From Anaspis maculata (lineage: Eukaryota > Arthropoda > Insecta > Coleoptera > Scraptiidae), in the NCBI GenBank assembly GCA_949128115.1, contig OX421966.1, positions 62,989,416 through 63,053,415 of the forward strand: a stretch of 64,000 bases of DNA, given 5' to 3'. A program made the position numbers and the translations under genes. Positions 1 through 12,321 of this stretch are shown piece by piece. A model generated the notes under the pieces. That model saw only the letters and a list, made by a program, of their open reading frames with translations, had not been told where the DNA came from and did no database searches. Every line of letters starts with the position of its first letter. Within the stretch, counting starts at the first letter, position 1.

Positions 1-1556
1 TTGTTTATATATCCATGAGTTTGACTTGTTCTATTTGTAAAGTGTAGAAATGAATTACTGAGCGTAAAGTTTTCTCCGAAGCGCAAGCGAGCGAGTTTCC
101 TTTTGTTGTTACGTGAATAACTTGTAAACGAAGCAAACGTTTCAAAGAGGTACAAGCACCAATTCACGCTGACTTGATCAATGCATAACTGGAGTGACTT
201 CTCTGTCATTTCATCATAACTCATCCACACTTGACTTTTGTTCAGATCATTTGGGAAGAGATTTTCCAGCAATCAACCAGGCTATACGCATGAGTTTCTT
301 TGACGTGTTCTTCCCATATGTGCCTGTCAGCGAATACGTCACTTTTTTTTGCGATTGAATTGTTAGTTTGACATGTTTCATGATTTCTTGCTTGTTTTAT
401 TAATCTGATTTCGTGTCCATTTTGTTCTTGTAAATTCCTGCATTGTCCAAATAATTTGTAATGATTTTTCTCGTTTCATTTGTCTTTGTATTTTGTTCTT
501 CTTCATTTATGTTGTGTCATTTTATCACTGTCAATTTCTTGTTGTGAGGTGTTTTGGGAAAAGGAACAAATTCATAAAAAAACCTTTGCTCATGATTTTC
601 AATATAGATTCATTTTGCTTGTGATTCATTCGAGTTTCATTCAAGAATCAGACCTCATCCCCAAGGACACAATCTCATCTAGGGTAAGAACTCACACAAC
701 GTAGGTAAAAAGTAAACGACGGGGGGAAGCGAAGGAACGACGACGATCACTGCCAAACATCGAAAAAGAGGGTTACACTACAGAAATGGTGCCGTGACCA
801 GGATACAGCACAAGTTTAACAATGGAAGGGTAGCAACTAGATCTATACCGGATAGTCCTGGTTTGCCCCTGATTGATCTTGCGAGAGTAACCAATTGATC
901 TTCCCTGCTTTTGTATCAATCTACTAATCACATCAATATCGATGGTATTTGAAATTAATTCAGTTTGCTGTGAAGCTCTTTTTTTTAATGAAGTAGTCTT
1001 TTTCTAGAACTCTCTCACTAGGGAAACAATGATTGACACATTTCCTGGAAATTTCATATTCCCATATAAAATTTGTTGGGTATTTTTGAAGTTATCAAAG
1101 TCGCAAATTTGTAAGCCTGTGCGCCCCGAGCATTAGGAGGCGATATGTCTTAGAATTAAGCTAGTTACGTGAGTACCAAGATCAGTTCTGCAGGATTTCC
1201 TATCGAAGTGATGAAATTGCCCTTCACTGAGTGATGGAGTCAATCATGCGTCAACAGATTCAGATGATTCGTCAAAAGTTTCGCACACTCAATGTAATCC
1301 TCCTGTAAGGATTGCTTGCCACTGTCACCACTCAATGTCAAGAAATAGTTCTTCATTCAAAATTATGCAAAGATAGAAAATAATATAATATAATAATCAA
1401 AAATCAAGTCGAAAATTGTTCAAGTTTTTGGCAAGTGGATTTTTTTGTCACAAAAGAAGGTTCATGATTGAATAGCTTGGAACACTATCAAGGTCCCTGC
1501 AACTTTTCCGTCTGGTAACATGTCGTTCTTACCAATGGCATTTTGACCATTTTGAT
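1..1556. other. Non-coding stretch, no recognised gene
   Basis: The reading frames here are short and of skewed composition, and none matches a family I know. The DNA is AT-rich with scattered homopolymers. No RNA gene or repeat with clear ends was found. Confidence 0.4.
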
Positions 1557-1650
1557 TTATTCGAAGGCATCTTTAGTAGCTTGATCGGTTCCCAATGTGC
1601 GATTGAACCGCTCAACGGAGTTTGCCTGAGGAGTGGTACTGAGCCGTGTA
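1557..1650 (-). pseudogene. Possible retrotransposon integrase scrap
   Basis: A minus-strand frame contains the peptide TTPQANSVERFNRTLG. This resembles the end of the integrase core of gypsy-type LTR retrotransposons, where a YHPQANPVERVNRTLK-like stretch carries the third acidic catalytic residue (the E). Only about 25 residues match; the upstream part of the frame has no recognisable integrase fold and no LTRs are visible. If real, it is a tiny degraded fragment. Chance similarity cannot be excluded. Confidence 0.3.
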
Positions 1651-1759
1651 CTAGGTCTTATGAACATGGTAGCTCTTGCACAGGCTGCAGACAGAATATT
1701 TCGCTTATTTATTTGAAAGCTCTCAGCTATTTGCGAAATAATTACTTGGTTTGACAAGG

Positions 1760-2932
1760 CTTTTGGCTAGCATCAACTCATGGAAACCGCTGACGGCAAC
1801 CGAACGACCTGCTGTCAAAATTTGTGGAAACCAGACGTCGAATTTTGGCGGAGTATTTTTTTTCAATTTTCGCAAACGAACCGCATCCCAAGTTGAGGGT
1901 GAGAATTTTTCAAAATTTTTGCTGAATTTGTCAAAATTTTTCGAAATTTTATAATTCATTCAAAATTTCACAAGGAAACCGATTATCGAATAATCCATTA
2001 CAAATACCTTGTTACGTTTTTGCGGCGAGAACTCGGCTTCTCTGGAAAAATTTCGAGAAATGTGGTGTAAAATGCCGACCGGGGGGTTTTGGGGGCCGCG
2101 TTTCGTCCAATGCGGGCCATGCGACGGAGTTTTTCTTGGAAATTTGCCGAAAAATGTTGGAATTGGAGTACGGTCCGGTAATCTGACAGCAACGTCAATT
2201 GACGTTCTCTGTTTTGGCAAACTCAACACTTGGTAGCATTTCAACAGTGCTTTTGAAACGAAATTGACCATGTCAGCGTGCGGAATTGAATTGTGGTCTC
2301 AAGAAGACTTTTGAGCGTCCATCAGACACAAAACACAAAAGTCACCTCTGAATTCGACGGCACTTTGATCAAATAACCCAGGACGGGGCAGACGTTGACG
2401 GCGTAATTTCACAAAAACAGGCAAGTTGAGGGGAAAAAACACGTCTGGGGGGTACTCACAATCTATTTGCAATTTCCAGCGGCTATCCATTTCGAGAAAG
2501 GGACCTTTTTGGTCCTCCAGAGCTTACTTCATGTCGGTTACAGGGGTTCCTTGTCGCGACTTGCTTTCTACAAAATCCATGATAATTCTATCGGACCTTC
2601 TGGCCAGACCTCCAGAAAGGGTCCGTCTTTTGATTTGCGTCCTTGTTTCCAAGTTTTTATTGTCAGTTTTCCCAAAATTTTACTACAAAAATCGGCACGA
2701 TCACTCAGCGTCGCAGTTGTTGTGTTGTGCCATTTGAAAATGTCAATGTAATGTCACAGCACTTCTTGGGTAGTTTTTCGCGGATTCCTTTGGCACTTTT
2801 TCGCGAGTGCTCTCAGATACGTAGGTACGTTGCAATGATGTTGACAGTCATGGACGTTTTCGCAAATAAATGTAATGATGAAAGCGGGAATCTTTACATG
2901 ACATTTTCTATCATCATCCAATACCACAAGAT
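1760..2932. other. Non-coding stretch, no recognised gene
   Basis: Overlapping open frames of about 60-100 codons occur on both strands, but none looks like a known domain and they shadow one another. Nothing with terminal repeats was seen. Confidence 0.3.
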
Positions 2933-3760
2933 CCGATTGGAATTTTGAACCTTTGCCAACTTGAAATAGACAGTCTGAGTGCATCTCTGTCAAATTTCGA
3001 TTTTTGACGTTCCAAGAGGCTGCCATATTGAACTATTGCATTTTTCAACTTATCCGATTGGGACTTTTGCATTTTCAACCGATCCGATTGGGATTTTCAA
3101 CATGATAGGTACCCACTTGAGGTGGACAATCGAGGTGTATCTATCAAAATTGACGTTTTGACAGTTCCAAGGTCGCCATATCAAACTTTTGCATTTTTTA
3201 ACTGATCCGATTGGGATTTAAAATTCATAACCACTTGAGACGGACAACCGGAATGCATCTGTCAAATTTTGATTTTTGACGTTCCAAGAGGCCGCCGTAT
3301 TGGACTTTTGCATTTTTCAACCTATCCGAATGGAATTTTGGATCTATGACAACTTGAAATATGCAATCTGAATACATCTGTCAAATTTGTCGTTTTGACT
3401 GTTTCAATTCCGCCGCCATATTGAACTTTTGCATTTTTCAACTGATCTGATTGGAATTTTGAACCTCTACCCACTTGAAGTTGACGATCAAGATGCATTT
3501 GTTAAATTTTGATTTTTAAAATTTCAAGGGCCCGCCATTTTGAACTTTCTTATTTCTAAACAGATTATATTGAGATTTTGAACAAATACATGAACAATCG
3601 AAATGCATATATCAAATTTGACATTTCGGCAGTTCAAAGCGCCAGCGCCGTATCGAACTCTTGCTTCTCCTAACCGATTTCATTGAGTTTTTAAATCTAT
3701 ACTTGGTTAAGAATGTTCAGATGAACAATTGGAACGTAACATTTGAATTTTGAGCATACT
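2933..3760 (+). repeat. Degenerate ~120 bp satellite, about 7 units
   Basis: An anchor resembling CTGATCCGATTGGGATTTT recurs near 2933, 3054, 3204, 3323, 3443, 3566 and 3681, a spacing of 115-123 bp, with one extra partial copy near 3084. Between anchors each unit repeats a segment of the type CATCTGTCAAATTTTGA followed by a GCCGCCATATTGAAC-like block and TTTTGCATTTTTCAAC. Units diverge increasingly toward the right end. A related GCCGCCAT/ATGGCGGC motif appears in the repeat at 39650-40620. Confidence 0.75.
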
Positions 3761-3769
3761 TTTATTTCA

Positions 3770-4620
3770 TCTCAATTTCTCCTATACATATTTAAAGAAG
3801 CTTCTCAACAACACAGCTCTGCTTTTCTTCCCACTACACGGTGTATTCCGCGGCAGCACCTTGTTTACGGTCCAAGTTTTCACAACACATATCGTCGTAT
3901 CCATTATTTTCAGTAGTTAGGTACCTTATTGAACAAATCTAGAAATACATATTTATGAACAAAGTATAATGGTGTCTCAATTTTCCCCAACAACCAACAA
4001 CTCTTCACTGACCAGACACTACTCTCAGTGACATGCGTTTCGTTCATAAGAACTAGAACCCTACAAGTCGAGGCAAAAATTTGGAAAACTTTCTGACCAA
4101 AACACTATCGACGGACATGAATAAATTACTAAACTCGCAAAGGGAAAACCTGACATTCGCCTAAAACAACGGAAAGCCAACATCATGTGAGAAGTCTCCT
4201 TTCCACTTGCCCGGTGTCAGTGGAACAAATTCTCTGGCTACTTTTTAACCAATGCTGTCACTTAGACGACGGCTTGCCAGCGCCGGTTACAGCTAGTCGG
4301 ACTATAGAGAACAAGCTTGTATAATGTATACAAACAATAACTAACAGCCCATTGAAACTTTTATTATTTGATTACGTAGAAGGTAACTTGCCTTGGTATT
4401 TTCTTTTCTCGTCAATAATGCACAACAATTATCAATAACTAAGCTAGCACAACTCGTTGATTCTTTTTAACAAAGATGAATTGTGAGTCTTACACACACG
4501 TCTAGCGTTTTCAAGCACCCACGCTCAAGTTCCCAGTCTCCTACTGGACCGCTACTTATTTAGCTTTCTCTTCGATTACCCTCAAGTGTGACAACCCCTG
4601 GCCTACAAAACCAATGCGCT
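3770..4620. other. Non-coding stretch, no recognised feature
   Basis: There is no frame above 60 codons and no clear repeat boundary. I see nothing identifiable here. Confidence 0.35.
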
Positions 4621-4629
4621 TCGTGCTCC

Positions 4630-4945
4630 TCAGCTCAATTTCGCAGTTCTAACATTTTCCAATCCACGCTGATTCATCGGAATAAATTCTCTTTCAGGAT
4701 TTAGGCTGGACACCATAGTACCTAAAATACCTGACCACCTATGCCCTCCGAATTTGGGGGAATAGGATTTGGGCCCATCCGGAGTCTTTGCTTGACGCAA
4801 AATTGATTTATTTTGAAGTAGATGCTGACAGTTGTTTGAGAAGTTGATCTTGCTCAAGAAAATTTCTCATTCCACTTGGAGGCTGGTGTATTCCAGCTGT
4901 CCCGGAAGTTGAGCTGCTAAGTGATTTCGCTGTTTCCACTGACGG
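4630..4945 (-). other. Unrecognised coding-like segment
   Basis: On the minus strand, a frame ending at about 4808 reads through a low-complexity SSSTSGTAG stretch into GMRNFLEQDQLLKQL, preceded by an acceptor-like TTTGTCCGTCAG. An overlapping second frame continues to 4630 with a proline/glycine-rich peptide. The composition resembles protein coding, but I recognise no family and the two frames would need a frameshift to join. It may be a decayed last exon or chance. Confidence 0.2.
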
Positions 4946-5816
4946 ACAAAGGTAAAGGCATGCATAAGTTAACTCAAACCGAAATACAATAAAACATGAA
5001 AATGAACAGGAATTTTGATGAGGCTTAAAGGAGGTGGATACTAAGCCCCCTGGCATTCCAGTGATGGCACTAAGACGCGTCGCGCCTAAACCCAAAGGCG
5101 TGCGGGGAGCCCGACTACGCGACTTAATTACACACATCTCAAGTCCTCAACCGCAACGTCAAGACTTAACTAACACACAAGCGCGCGGTCCCCGAATGTC
5201 GGGGCAGAATTAAGCGAATAGTTTACGACCCCGCGAGCATTCCAGAACATACGTCCCGAGACTGGGCGTGTTCCCCACGTCGAGCAAAAAATCCAAAGAA
5301 GCATTTTTTCTAGCTTCCGCAGTTATTCTGCATCTGCGAAAGGAACAACGCTCTCGTCGGGGAATAGCAATGATGGGGACAAGAGGCATTGCATGCGGCT
5401 TCTCCGGAAACCCTCTCCCCGAACGCGTTACGTATGTAGTAAGACTGGCTCGTTATCGCCGGGCCATATTTCACGGGCGACTGGAGAGCCATTCAGTGGC
5501 CGGTCCTCGAAGTAATTCAGTCTCCAGAGCTCCCAGTCCCGCGACCTGATATGCCCTCCATAAATCAGGACGAATTCGATCCCATAACGCACGCAACACG
5601 GGCGCGAAACGAACCGGAGGATGCTGGATGCTGAATGCTGAATACGCATCTGCTTTCGCCTTTCCAGACCCGTGCCGAAAAGCTAAAAACAGTATAAAGG
5701 AATGTGGAAGCGGAAGAACTCTGCCAGAGTGCCCAAGCGCTCAACCAGCAGGATCCTCAAATGACCGTTGAAAAATCTGTTTATTGTGTATATTGTGTTC
5801 ATAGAGCCCATTATTC

Positions 5817-5979
5817 CACGTGATACACGATACACGGTTTACCTTTGTTTTCAATCTCACGTGTATCAACACGAACCACACGTGTATCTTGGTTATACTA
5901 GTACCTATTGAGGTTCCATTTCAATGACACGTGTATAATTTCACGTGTGTCACAATCACAAACTTTACACAATCACGTG
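5817..5979. promoter_or_regulatory. Cluster of six CACGTG E-boxes
   Basis: Perfect CACGTG hexamers start at 5817, 5858, 5879, 5928, 5942 and 5974, most in a CACGTGTAT context. CACGTG is the canonical E-box of bHLH factors such as CLOCK/CYCLE, Myc/Max and related proteins. No gene start is recognised next to it, so a regulatory role is inference; the repeated context may simply mark a degraded repeat. Confidence 0.5.
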
Positions 5980-6330
5980 TACTTGACGTGTTTGATGAGG
6001 ATTCTCACAGTCTTAGCTGGCGAGTCAGAAGCAGTTGCAGGTCAGCAGAAAACATCTTTTTCCCGTTCGTAATCATGTGGATATCTTTGCTCGATGCCAT
6101 TCAGCCCTCAACACTTTTCAGACCATCATCACCATAATCGAGCTCTTTCAGGTCTTCTAAACGGTACTATTAGCTTCACTTCCGCATGTAAGTTTTGCCA
6201 GTGATTCAGGGTCGGACCAAGAGGGGGCGCCTTGACTCCTTACTCACCGCTTTGGAAAAGGCTAATCTGATTGAAAAAAAAGAGTATAACCCAGTCTTAT
6301 CAAACTCGAATGAGTCCAAGCTAGCTAGTT

Positions 6331-6735
6331 AGTTGAAGACACAAGTGGATGAAGGATCCATGTCGCATTTTTTTAAAATATGAGTTTTTTGCTTGGATGA
6401 AGGATTCATGTGTCTAGAATTTTTTTTTGGGATGGGTCTCATGATTGTACTATCAAGAGTAAAAGAGATAGAAGTTGATCAAAGATCTATGCTCACCTAC
6501 TTTTTATATATAAGCTGTGAATGAAAGATTCATGTGCAAATATTTTATGCACATGAATCCTTTATTCGTTCATATTGAAATTTACTGGCACATGAATCCT
6601 CCATCAACTGAGACTCTCTCTAATTACTCACATAATAATATAATAATACACATACTACTAATTGAACTTTGAGGGCTGTTATCTCGGAAATAGTTCTGTG
6701 TGACATGAATTTTTTATCCACTTATGTCTTCAGTT
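6331..6735. mobile_element. Imperfect palindromic element (~405 bp)
   Basis: The left end AGTTGAAGACACAAGTGGAT pairs with the reverse complement of the right end near 6716-6735. Inside, GGATGAAGGATTCATGTG-type motifs recur in both orientations at about 6391, 6518, 6553 and 6593, giving a central hairpin near 6545. The nested inverted-repeat layout suggests a foldback-type MITE. No coding capacity. Confidence 0.6.
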
Positions 6736-6884
6736 GTTCTGGGCTGGATGTCGTGTACAATGACAATATTGAATTTCCGTTTTTAAAAGGTTGAACGTTG
6801 GACTTTTGAGAACAGGCTCGTTCCAGGTTTTGAATACGCTGAAGATTACGTTTAAAACACGTTTAATTAGCGTTTTGACCACAA

Positions 6885-8145
6885 TAGTATATTTGAATTA
6901 GAATTTTTGCTTGAAGAAAGTAGTTTTCAAACGATTTTTTGCTATATGGTTAGCTTATCCTCACCTGTTCAACATGTTGAAAGCATACATCCCTGTGACG
7001 CGTAATACTTAGTATACAGGAGGAAAATTAAAAAATAAATCTTTGAACTTTTTTATCTCGGTGAAATAATTCTCGAAAAAAACAGCATCTCATTATTCAG
7101 CAACCTTATGGTCTTCTGCTGAACGTGTGAGAAAATCACCCCTCGATAGCTGCTGGTATTTTACGTACAGGGTGAAATCTATTTTTCTTCATTAAATTTT
7201 ATCTTGATCAAATCAATCCGGAGAAAGACCAATTAAGGCTCTGTTAGAAGTCTATAATCTCTTATTCAAGATATAAAAATGTCACATTCCTTGAACTGCT
7301 GAAACATGACATACAGGGTGAAACACCCTTTCGTTCTTTTATTTTTTCCTGGGTCACATTATTTGGGATGATAATCTTACCCACTTCAAAGGAGAGCCTA
7401 GAGTATTTGGCAAATCATATCAAAAATTTACATTTCTGCAATCACTGCAACTACTGGCTACTGTAGCATCAAGCATTTTTGCGATTTTGGTTGTGCGAGG
7501 AGTTGCTAAGGACAATTTCCTTAGCAACTCCTGGCACAACAAAAGTTGAAGCAACATATAATTCATCCTGTATATCAAGTCAGAGTGATATTAGAAATGC
7601 AAGTTTTTCATATAGCTTGCGTAAAACTCTGAGCTTTCCAGTACTCCAGATAAGATTATTATCCTAATTAATTTTATCCGGAAAAAAATAAGACAAATAG
7701 AGTGTGTTTCACCCTATAGGTTGTGTTCAGGAAGTTTGAGAAATGTGCCATTTTTATATCTTGAATAAGAGATTATGGGCTTATAACAGAGCTGGAATTG
7801 GCTTTTGTCTGAGTTGAGTTGATGAAGATAAAAAACAATAAAAAAAATTGATTTTACCCTGTACGTAAGATACCAGCGACTATGAAAAGGTACATTTTTC
7901 AAATGTTCAATAGGAGACTATAAGGTCGCTAAATAAGGAGAGACTGTTTTTCTCGAGGATTGTTTCATCGGAATGAAAGAATTCAAAGATTTATTTTTTC
8001 AATTTTCATCCTTTATACTGAATATTACGCGTCACAGGGATGTATGCTTTCAACATGTTGAACAGGTGGGATGAGCTGACCATATAGCAAAAAACCGTTC
8101 GAGAACTACTTTCTTCAAGCAAGAGATATTTTTTTACTATTTCAA
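6885..8145. mobile_element. Concentric 1.26 kb palindrome with TA/CAGGGTG shells
   Basis: The whole segment is one imperfect palindrome centred near 7515, where a 14-base perfect stem GGAGTTGCTAAGGA (7499-7512 and 7518-7531) flanks a 5-base loop. Two inner shells have mariner-like ends: CAGGGTG at 7168 paired with ACCCTG ending 7861, and CAGGGTG at 7314 paired with CACCCTA ending 7716, each next to TA. Shell arms match in length (146 and 145; about 283 and 284). No transposase frame is present. Confidence 0.8.
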
Positions 8146-8266
8146 GTACACTACAATTGATTTGGCCTCTCGAAGAACTTTCTTGAAACGTTGAATTTGA
8201 CTTGTCTCAAATGATTGGTCAGTCATTTTCGAATTATTCTGAATGGAGCTCTCTCCATATTCAGTC

Positions 8267-8372
8267 AGATCAGGTCATGTCAGGTCATGTCAGGTCATGT
8301 CAGGTCATGTCAGGTCAGGTCATGTCAGGTCATGTCAGGTCATGTCAGGTCATGTCAGATCATGTCAGGTCA
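8267..8372 (+). repeat. AGGTCATGTC 10 bp minisatellite
   Basis: The decamer CAGGTCATGT is repeated almost perfectly. Exact AGGTCA starts at 8272, 8282, 8292, 8302, 8312, 8317, 8327, 8337, 8347 and 8367, with AGATCA variants at 8267 and 8357. AGGTCA is the nuclear-receptor half-site; spacing by TGTC gives a run of DR4-type direct repeats. A regulatory function is inference, since simple tandem expansion would give the same pattern. Confidence 0.85.
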
Positions 8373-8399
8373 AGTCATATTTGGCTGACGGAAACGTTT

Positions 8400-10690
8400 A
8401 GGCGTGCTACATCCGACCGTTTATCTAGCTCTATATTTCAACCGTTTCCGTTGTTAGTTTTCTACCTGTTTGAAATGTTTAATTAACGACGTCATGCTCA
8501 ATAGGCAGCAATCAAACACTGATTTTCACGCTTCAATGTGCACATCTCTCGATAAGCTGACAACACGTCCATCGTCATGATCATCATTTTAAAAAAATAA
8601 TAACCGTACAAATTTATGTGCATCGCTATGTATAAACATTTTCATACCTTGCGGACAATGTGTTGTACGATTCTAGTATCATGTCGTCCTCCATATGCAC
8701 ACAAAAATAGTGCTTGCTTTATTGTTGATGCAAAATTTTAAAACCAACAGGCGAACACCTGCCCTCTGATGGCCGTTTTCATAATGAAAAAATGCACAAC
8801 AATGGACCTTTTTGGCATGTGTGGGTGCGTATGTGCACACCGCCGGGGCATCATTGAAATTTATTCGTGCCAAAACAATAATGGCGAGCTAGCTGCGGGA
8901 TGACTTCTGCCACCATATTGAAAATGTAATTGAAATTCATATTTATTCGTATAACAGTTTGAATATCGCAGCGGAATTGATCCTGCCGCGTGCATTCCGC
9001 ATGCGGTGCGAGACTGAGCACCTTTATATGCATCCTGCATACGCGATTCCAGGATATATCAAACCCCGTATCAAACTAAATAAATTTTACCTGTTTCTTT
9101 TTTTTTGTCTGGATCGGAAATGGTTTCAAGAGGTGATTTGTACTGTTGGAGCTGAATTTGAAGAAAAGATTGCTTCGGCATTAATTTTGAATCGGTATCG
9201 CTTGAATCTACCTACTTATTTACCCATTGATGAGATTAGCTTGGCAAAGATTTGAAAAGATGATCTATGGATGAAATTTCTAATCATTTCAAGTGTCCCG
9301 AGAAACAAAAAGCGTTTTTCAGAACAACAACTTCATTTTGTTGGTGGGGTGGGCTCCACTTCCAAAGAGCCTTCTCAACTTATAGAGAAGTGGGCCCAGA
9401 AATTCAATCTCTTTTCTACCCGATACGGTCTCAATTACCTGGTTTTTTACCTGGTTCCGTGTGAAGGGTGGTCAGGTGAACAAGAGATTTTTAAAACAAA
9501 CATTATATATTCAAATAAGCAAAATTGATAAGTACAATACTGCATAAGTTTACTATCACAAACTAGTATTGGGAGTATTCACAATAGTAGCCATCCACGT
9601 GGCGTATGAATATCAGGTGAGTAAACAAAACAAAACTCAGCTGCCGCTGTATCGCTTGATGACGTAAGAAAGTAATGCAACAACTGTCACGACGCCATTT
9701 TGGCGTTCATACGTCATGGCTCGTGCACATGACGTAAGTGAGGATATGAGAGGATATGGGGATATCTGTGGTGTTAATTGCTTGGGTGGACCCTACCTTA
9801 TACGGTGACATCGCACTATAGAGGACTTTATCTTTACGTTCCACCCTGGGTACCAACAGGGTTACACTCGCGTAAAAACACAGGCGTAATATTTTTAGGA
9901 CGATTGGTTTCTGCGTTGACAAGGAACATCGCGTTTAGCGTATCTTCGTGAATTTGATTATGATTGAGCATCAGCACGCGTGATGGTCATGATTACGATA
10001 AATTACTATGCACTTCGAGCGCGTCCGGTTTTCCTTGTACTGTAATGCCGGAATTTAATTGATTACTTGCTCGCGTTTTCTAACAATGAAATTGGGTAAT
10101 TATGACCACTCAAAATTCGAGAATTTTACGGCCGAGGGACGCCAAAGCGGCGCCCCAGGCCGGTCACCATCCGAGACGCCAAAATTCAAGTGACTTTTAG
10201 TTATTTGACTGTAAATAGATTATTGATGAAATAACCGCGTCGGGTCGCGGTTCACCAGCCAAGTCGCGGGGCAAGTCTCAAAATTGAGACCCGTTATCTT
10301 CTCTTCAGCTTCTTTTTATAGACTCGTCTAATCTCATAATCTCGTGGTCCAGTGGGCCAATCAGAGCGGACCTTTTTGGGAGGTGGACTGTTCTCACGGA
10401 ATTACGTAACCGATACCTGGCAACTTAGGCTGTTTTGCTAACGGGTCGATAAGTCTAGATTATCTCTAAAATAAGTCAAGACGACGTGACATTTTACTAG
10501 TTTCTTTCCCAACATGATTCACAACTTTCCGGTCCATGAATATTCAAAACCAGGCCAATTTTCAAACCAAAATCAATTCTCTCTCGCTTTCCCAATTTTG
10601 GAATATAATTCAACAGTCACAAAGACACTAACCCTCAGGCGGTAGTTGACCGTGAACTTAAAAAACTAAAGTATATTAAAGCACAGGGCT
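8400..10690. other. Non-coding stretch of the duplicated unit
   Basis: Short frames (65-98 codons) on both strands match no family I know. The stretch contains no recognised repeat ends or RNA gene. The same content recurs in copy 2 at about 18602-20892. Confidence 0.35.
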
Positions 10691-10693
10691 GGG

Positions 10694-11197
10694 TTAGCCC
10701 GGTTTGCAACAGTGAGGTGTGTGAGTCGTGACGTCATGTTTGAAGGTGCACATCTGACAGCCTGAAAATAATCTCCTCACACCATGTTGATCCTCGTTCG
10801 AATAGCAGGATAACATCGTCTTCAACACTTGATTAACTCCCTCGACAGGATTCGATTGTGGGTAATAATTCGGAGCAAATTCAATTTTTTTTTCATCGTA
10901 TTTCGTGAAAAAATTAAAGAATTCCCGACTTTCGAACTGCATTCCGCTATTGCACAAAATGGTGTATGGTGCTACAAAGAAAAGAATAATGTGGTCCTCC
11001 GAATATTTCACTATCGAAGTTGCAACCGCCCGGCGAAGTGCGAACGTAACAACGAATTCCAAAAATATTTCGGAAAGAACCAAAATGTAACAAAATCCTT
11101 TTCGCATGACGTTCGGGGCATGACACATAGTGGAGGCCTCCAAGTTCTTTTTCATCAGTCCTAAAAGGTAACTGCTAGAGAAGCAACTCAAATTCAA
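10694..11197 (-). pseudogene. Gypsy-type integrase core relic (copy 1)
   Basis: The minus-strand frame (167 codons) reads through a degraded integrase core. A PFQxVxADF-like N-terminal part is lost, then FVVTFALRRAVATSIVK, PYTILCNSGMQFESREF (the usual D of SDNGTQF is replaced) and YYPQSNPVEGVNQVLKTML follow in normal order. In Ty3/gypsy elements this domain inserts the cDNA into the genome. The second catalytic Asp is missing and the C-terminal part is frame-disrupted, so it should be inactive. No LTRs or complete RT are seen nearby. Duplicated at 20896-21399. Confidence 0.75.
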
Positions 11198-11888
11198 ACG
11201 GTGTGAGCGACAGGCGGCGAATTCATCGGTTAGGTATTATTGTTGTCATGTGATACAATGTAAATTAATACGTCTGTTATAATAGAAATTAAAAAAAAAC
11301 GCCCGACATAGCTGTCGGATTCCATTCGTATAAAACCAAGCTCTTCTATGATAATCACCTTTAGATTATGGACCTAGAGCTCACAGAGCTCCCTGAAGTA
11401 CCAAGAGAGTCCAGAACAATCTAGCTACGAAAGCACTTTAGCATCGGCGTGAAATTCCCGAAAGAGTAATGGCGGTTCTATAGAACTTTGTATGTCGCCA
11501 GCGACAGTCTCCCACTCCTTTGTTAAGATATGGCGACACCAACTGTAGTTCAATAATTTGAACGACACGAAGACAGAAACTCGTGTCGCGAGAATGATAT
11601 GGAGGGGGGTGGGGGAATACAGCCAGATAGAATCCTATTGACTAGCGACACAGCGACTACCTAAGAAGCAGATGAATCTCAAGTCGGCTGACAGCTTCCT
11701 ACAGCTCTGAACAGAATGGAATAGCTGAGCGAAAAAATAAGACACTATTGGACATGACACGGTGCCTTCTCATTCAGTTGCGATAGTCGTCAACTTTTCG
11801 GGCTGAAGCGGTGAATCCAGCAAGCTACATTCGAAATCGCTGCCCACCAAAGAATTTAAAAATGAAAACTCTACCTTTGAGGTGTCGA

Positions 11889-12293
11889 TTAACGACCCAT
11901 CGATTCAATCTTTGTGAGGGACTGTCCACAATTTGCGTTAATTAAGGTTTTTTCAATTGCATAAAAATTAAATAAAGCGCAAATAACTCCTATGGCGTTG
12001 AAAAAGCCAATAAGGAGGAAAACTCCGTACGAAGTTTGGACAGGCAAGACACTCCTGATGTCTAGAATTTCAAATAACTTGGATCCCATGTTTTGATTTT
12101 GAACCGAGAACCCCGTCAAGGAAAGTTCGAACCAAGATGTGAAGAAGGACGCTTTCTTAGATATACTCTGTGAAGCGAAAGGATATCGAATCTGGTCACA
12201 AATCGAGAGTAAGGTCTTAACAATCAGAGGTCTGAAAGCACTCGAAAATCCTGATTCAATATATGAATATTCTATTATTTTGCTCCGAAACAA
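11889..12293 (-). other. Unrecognised 134-codon frame with one hydrophobic helix (copy 1)
   Basis: An open minus-strand frame, starting with TTG rather than ATG, encodes a protein with one strongly hydrophobic stretch at about residues 88-113 (a possible membrane segment) and a charged tail. No family is recognised. It lies between retroelement relics, so a remnant of an envelope-like or other membrane ORF is possible, but there is no motif to support that. Duplicated at 22091-22495. Confidence 0.2.
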
Positions 12294-12321
12294 GCAAACT
12301 TAACAGAAAGAAGTGTTCCAA

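Noticed and set aside
480..704. Open frame of 74 codons
   Set aside because: No ATG-supported coding character or known motif; composition is that of AT-rich spacer DNA.
5560..5600. TTCGATCC-like sequence suggesting a tRNA T-arm
   Set aside because: No acceptor stem, D-arm or anticodon arm can be built around it.
8202..8486. Repetitive open frame through the AGGTCATGTC array
   Set aside because: The frame is open only because the 10 bp repeat lacks stops; the flanks show no coding signal.
10610..10710. Plus-strand peptide VVDRELKKLKYIKAQGWVSPV resembling the start of a gypsy reverse transcriptase
   Set aside because: It is short, lies on the strand opposite the adjacent integrase relic, and is not followed by any RT motif.
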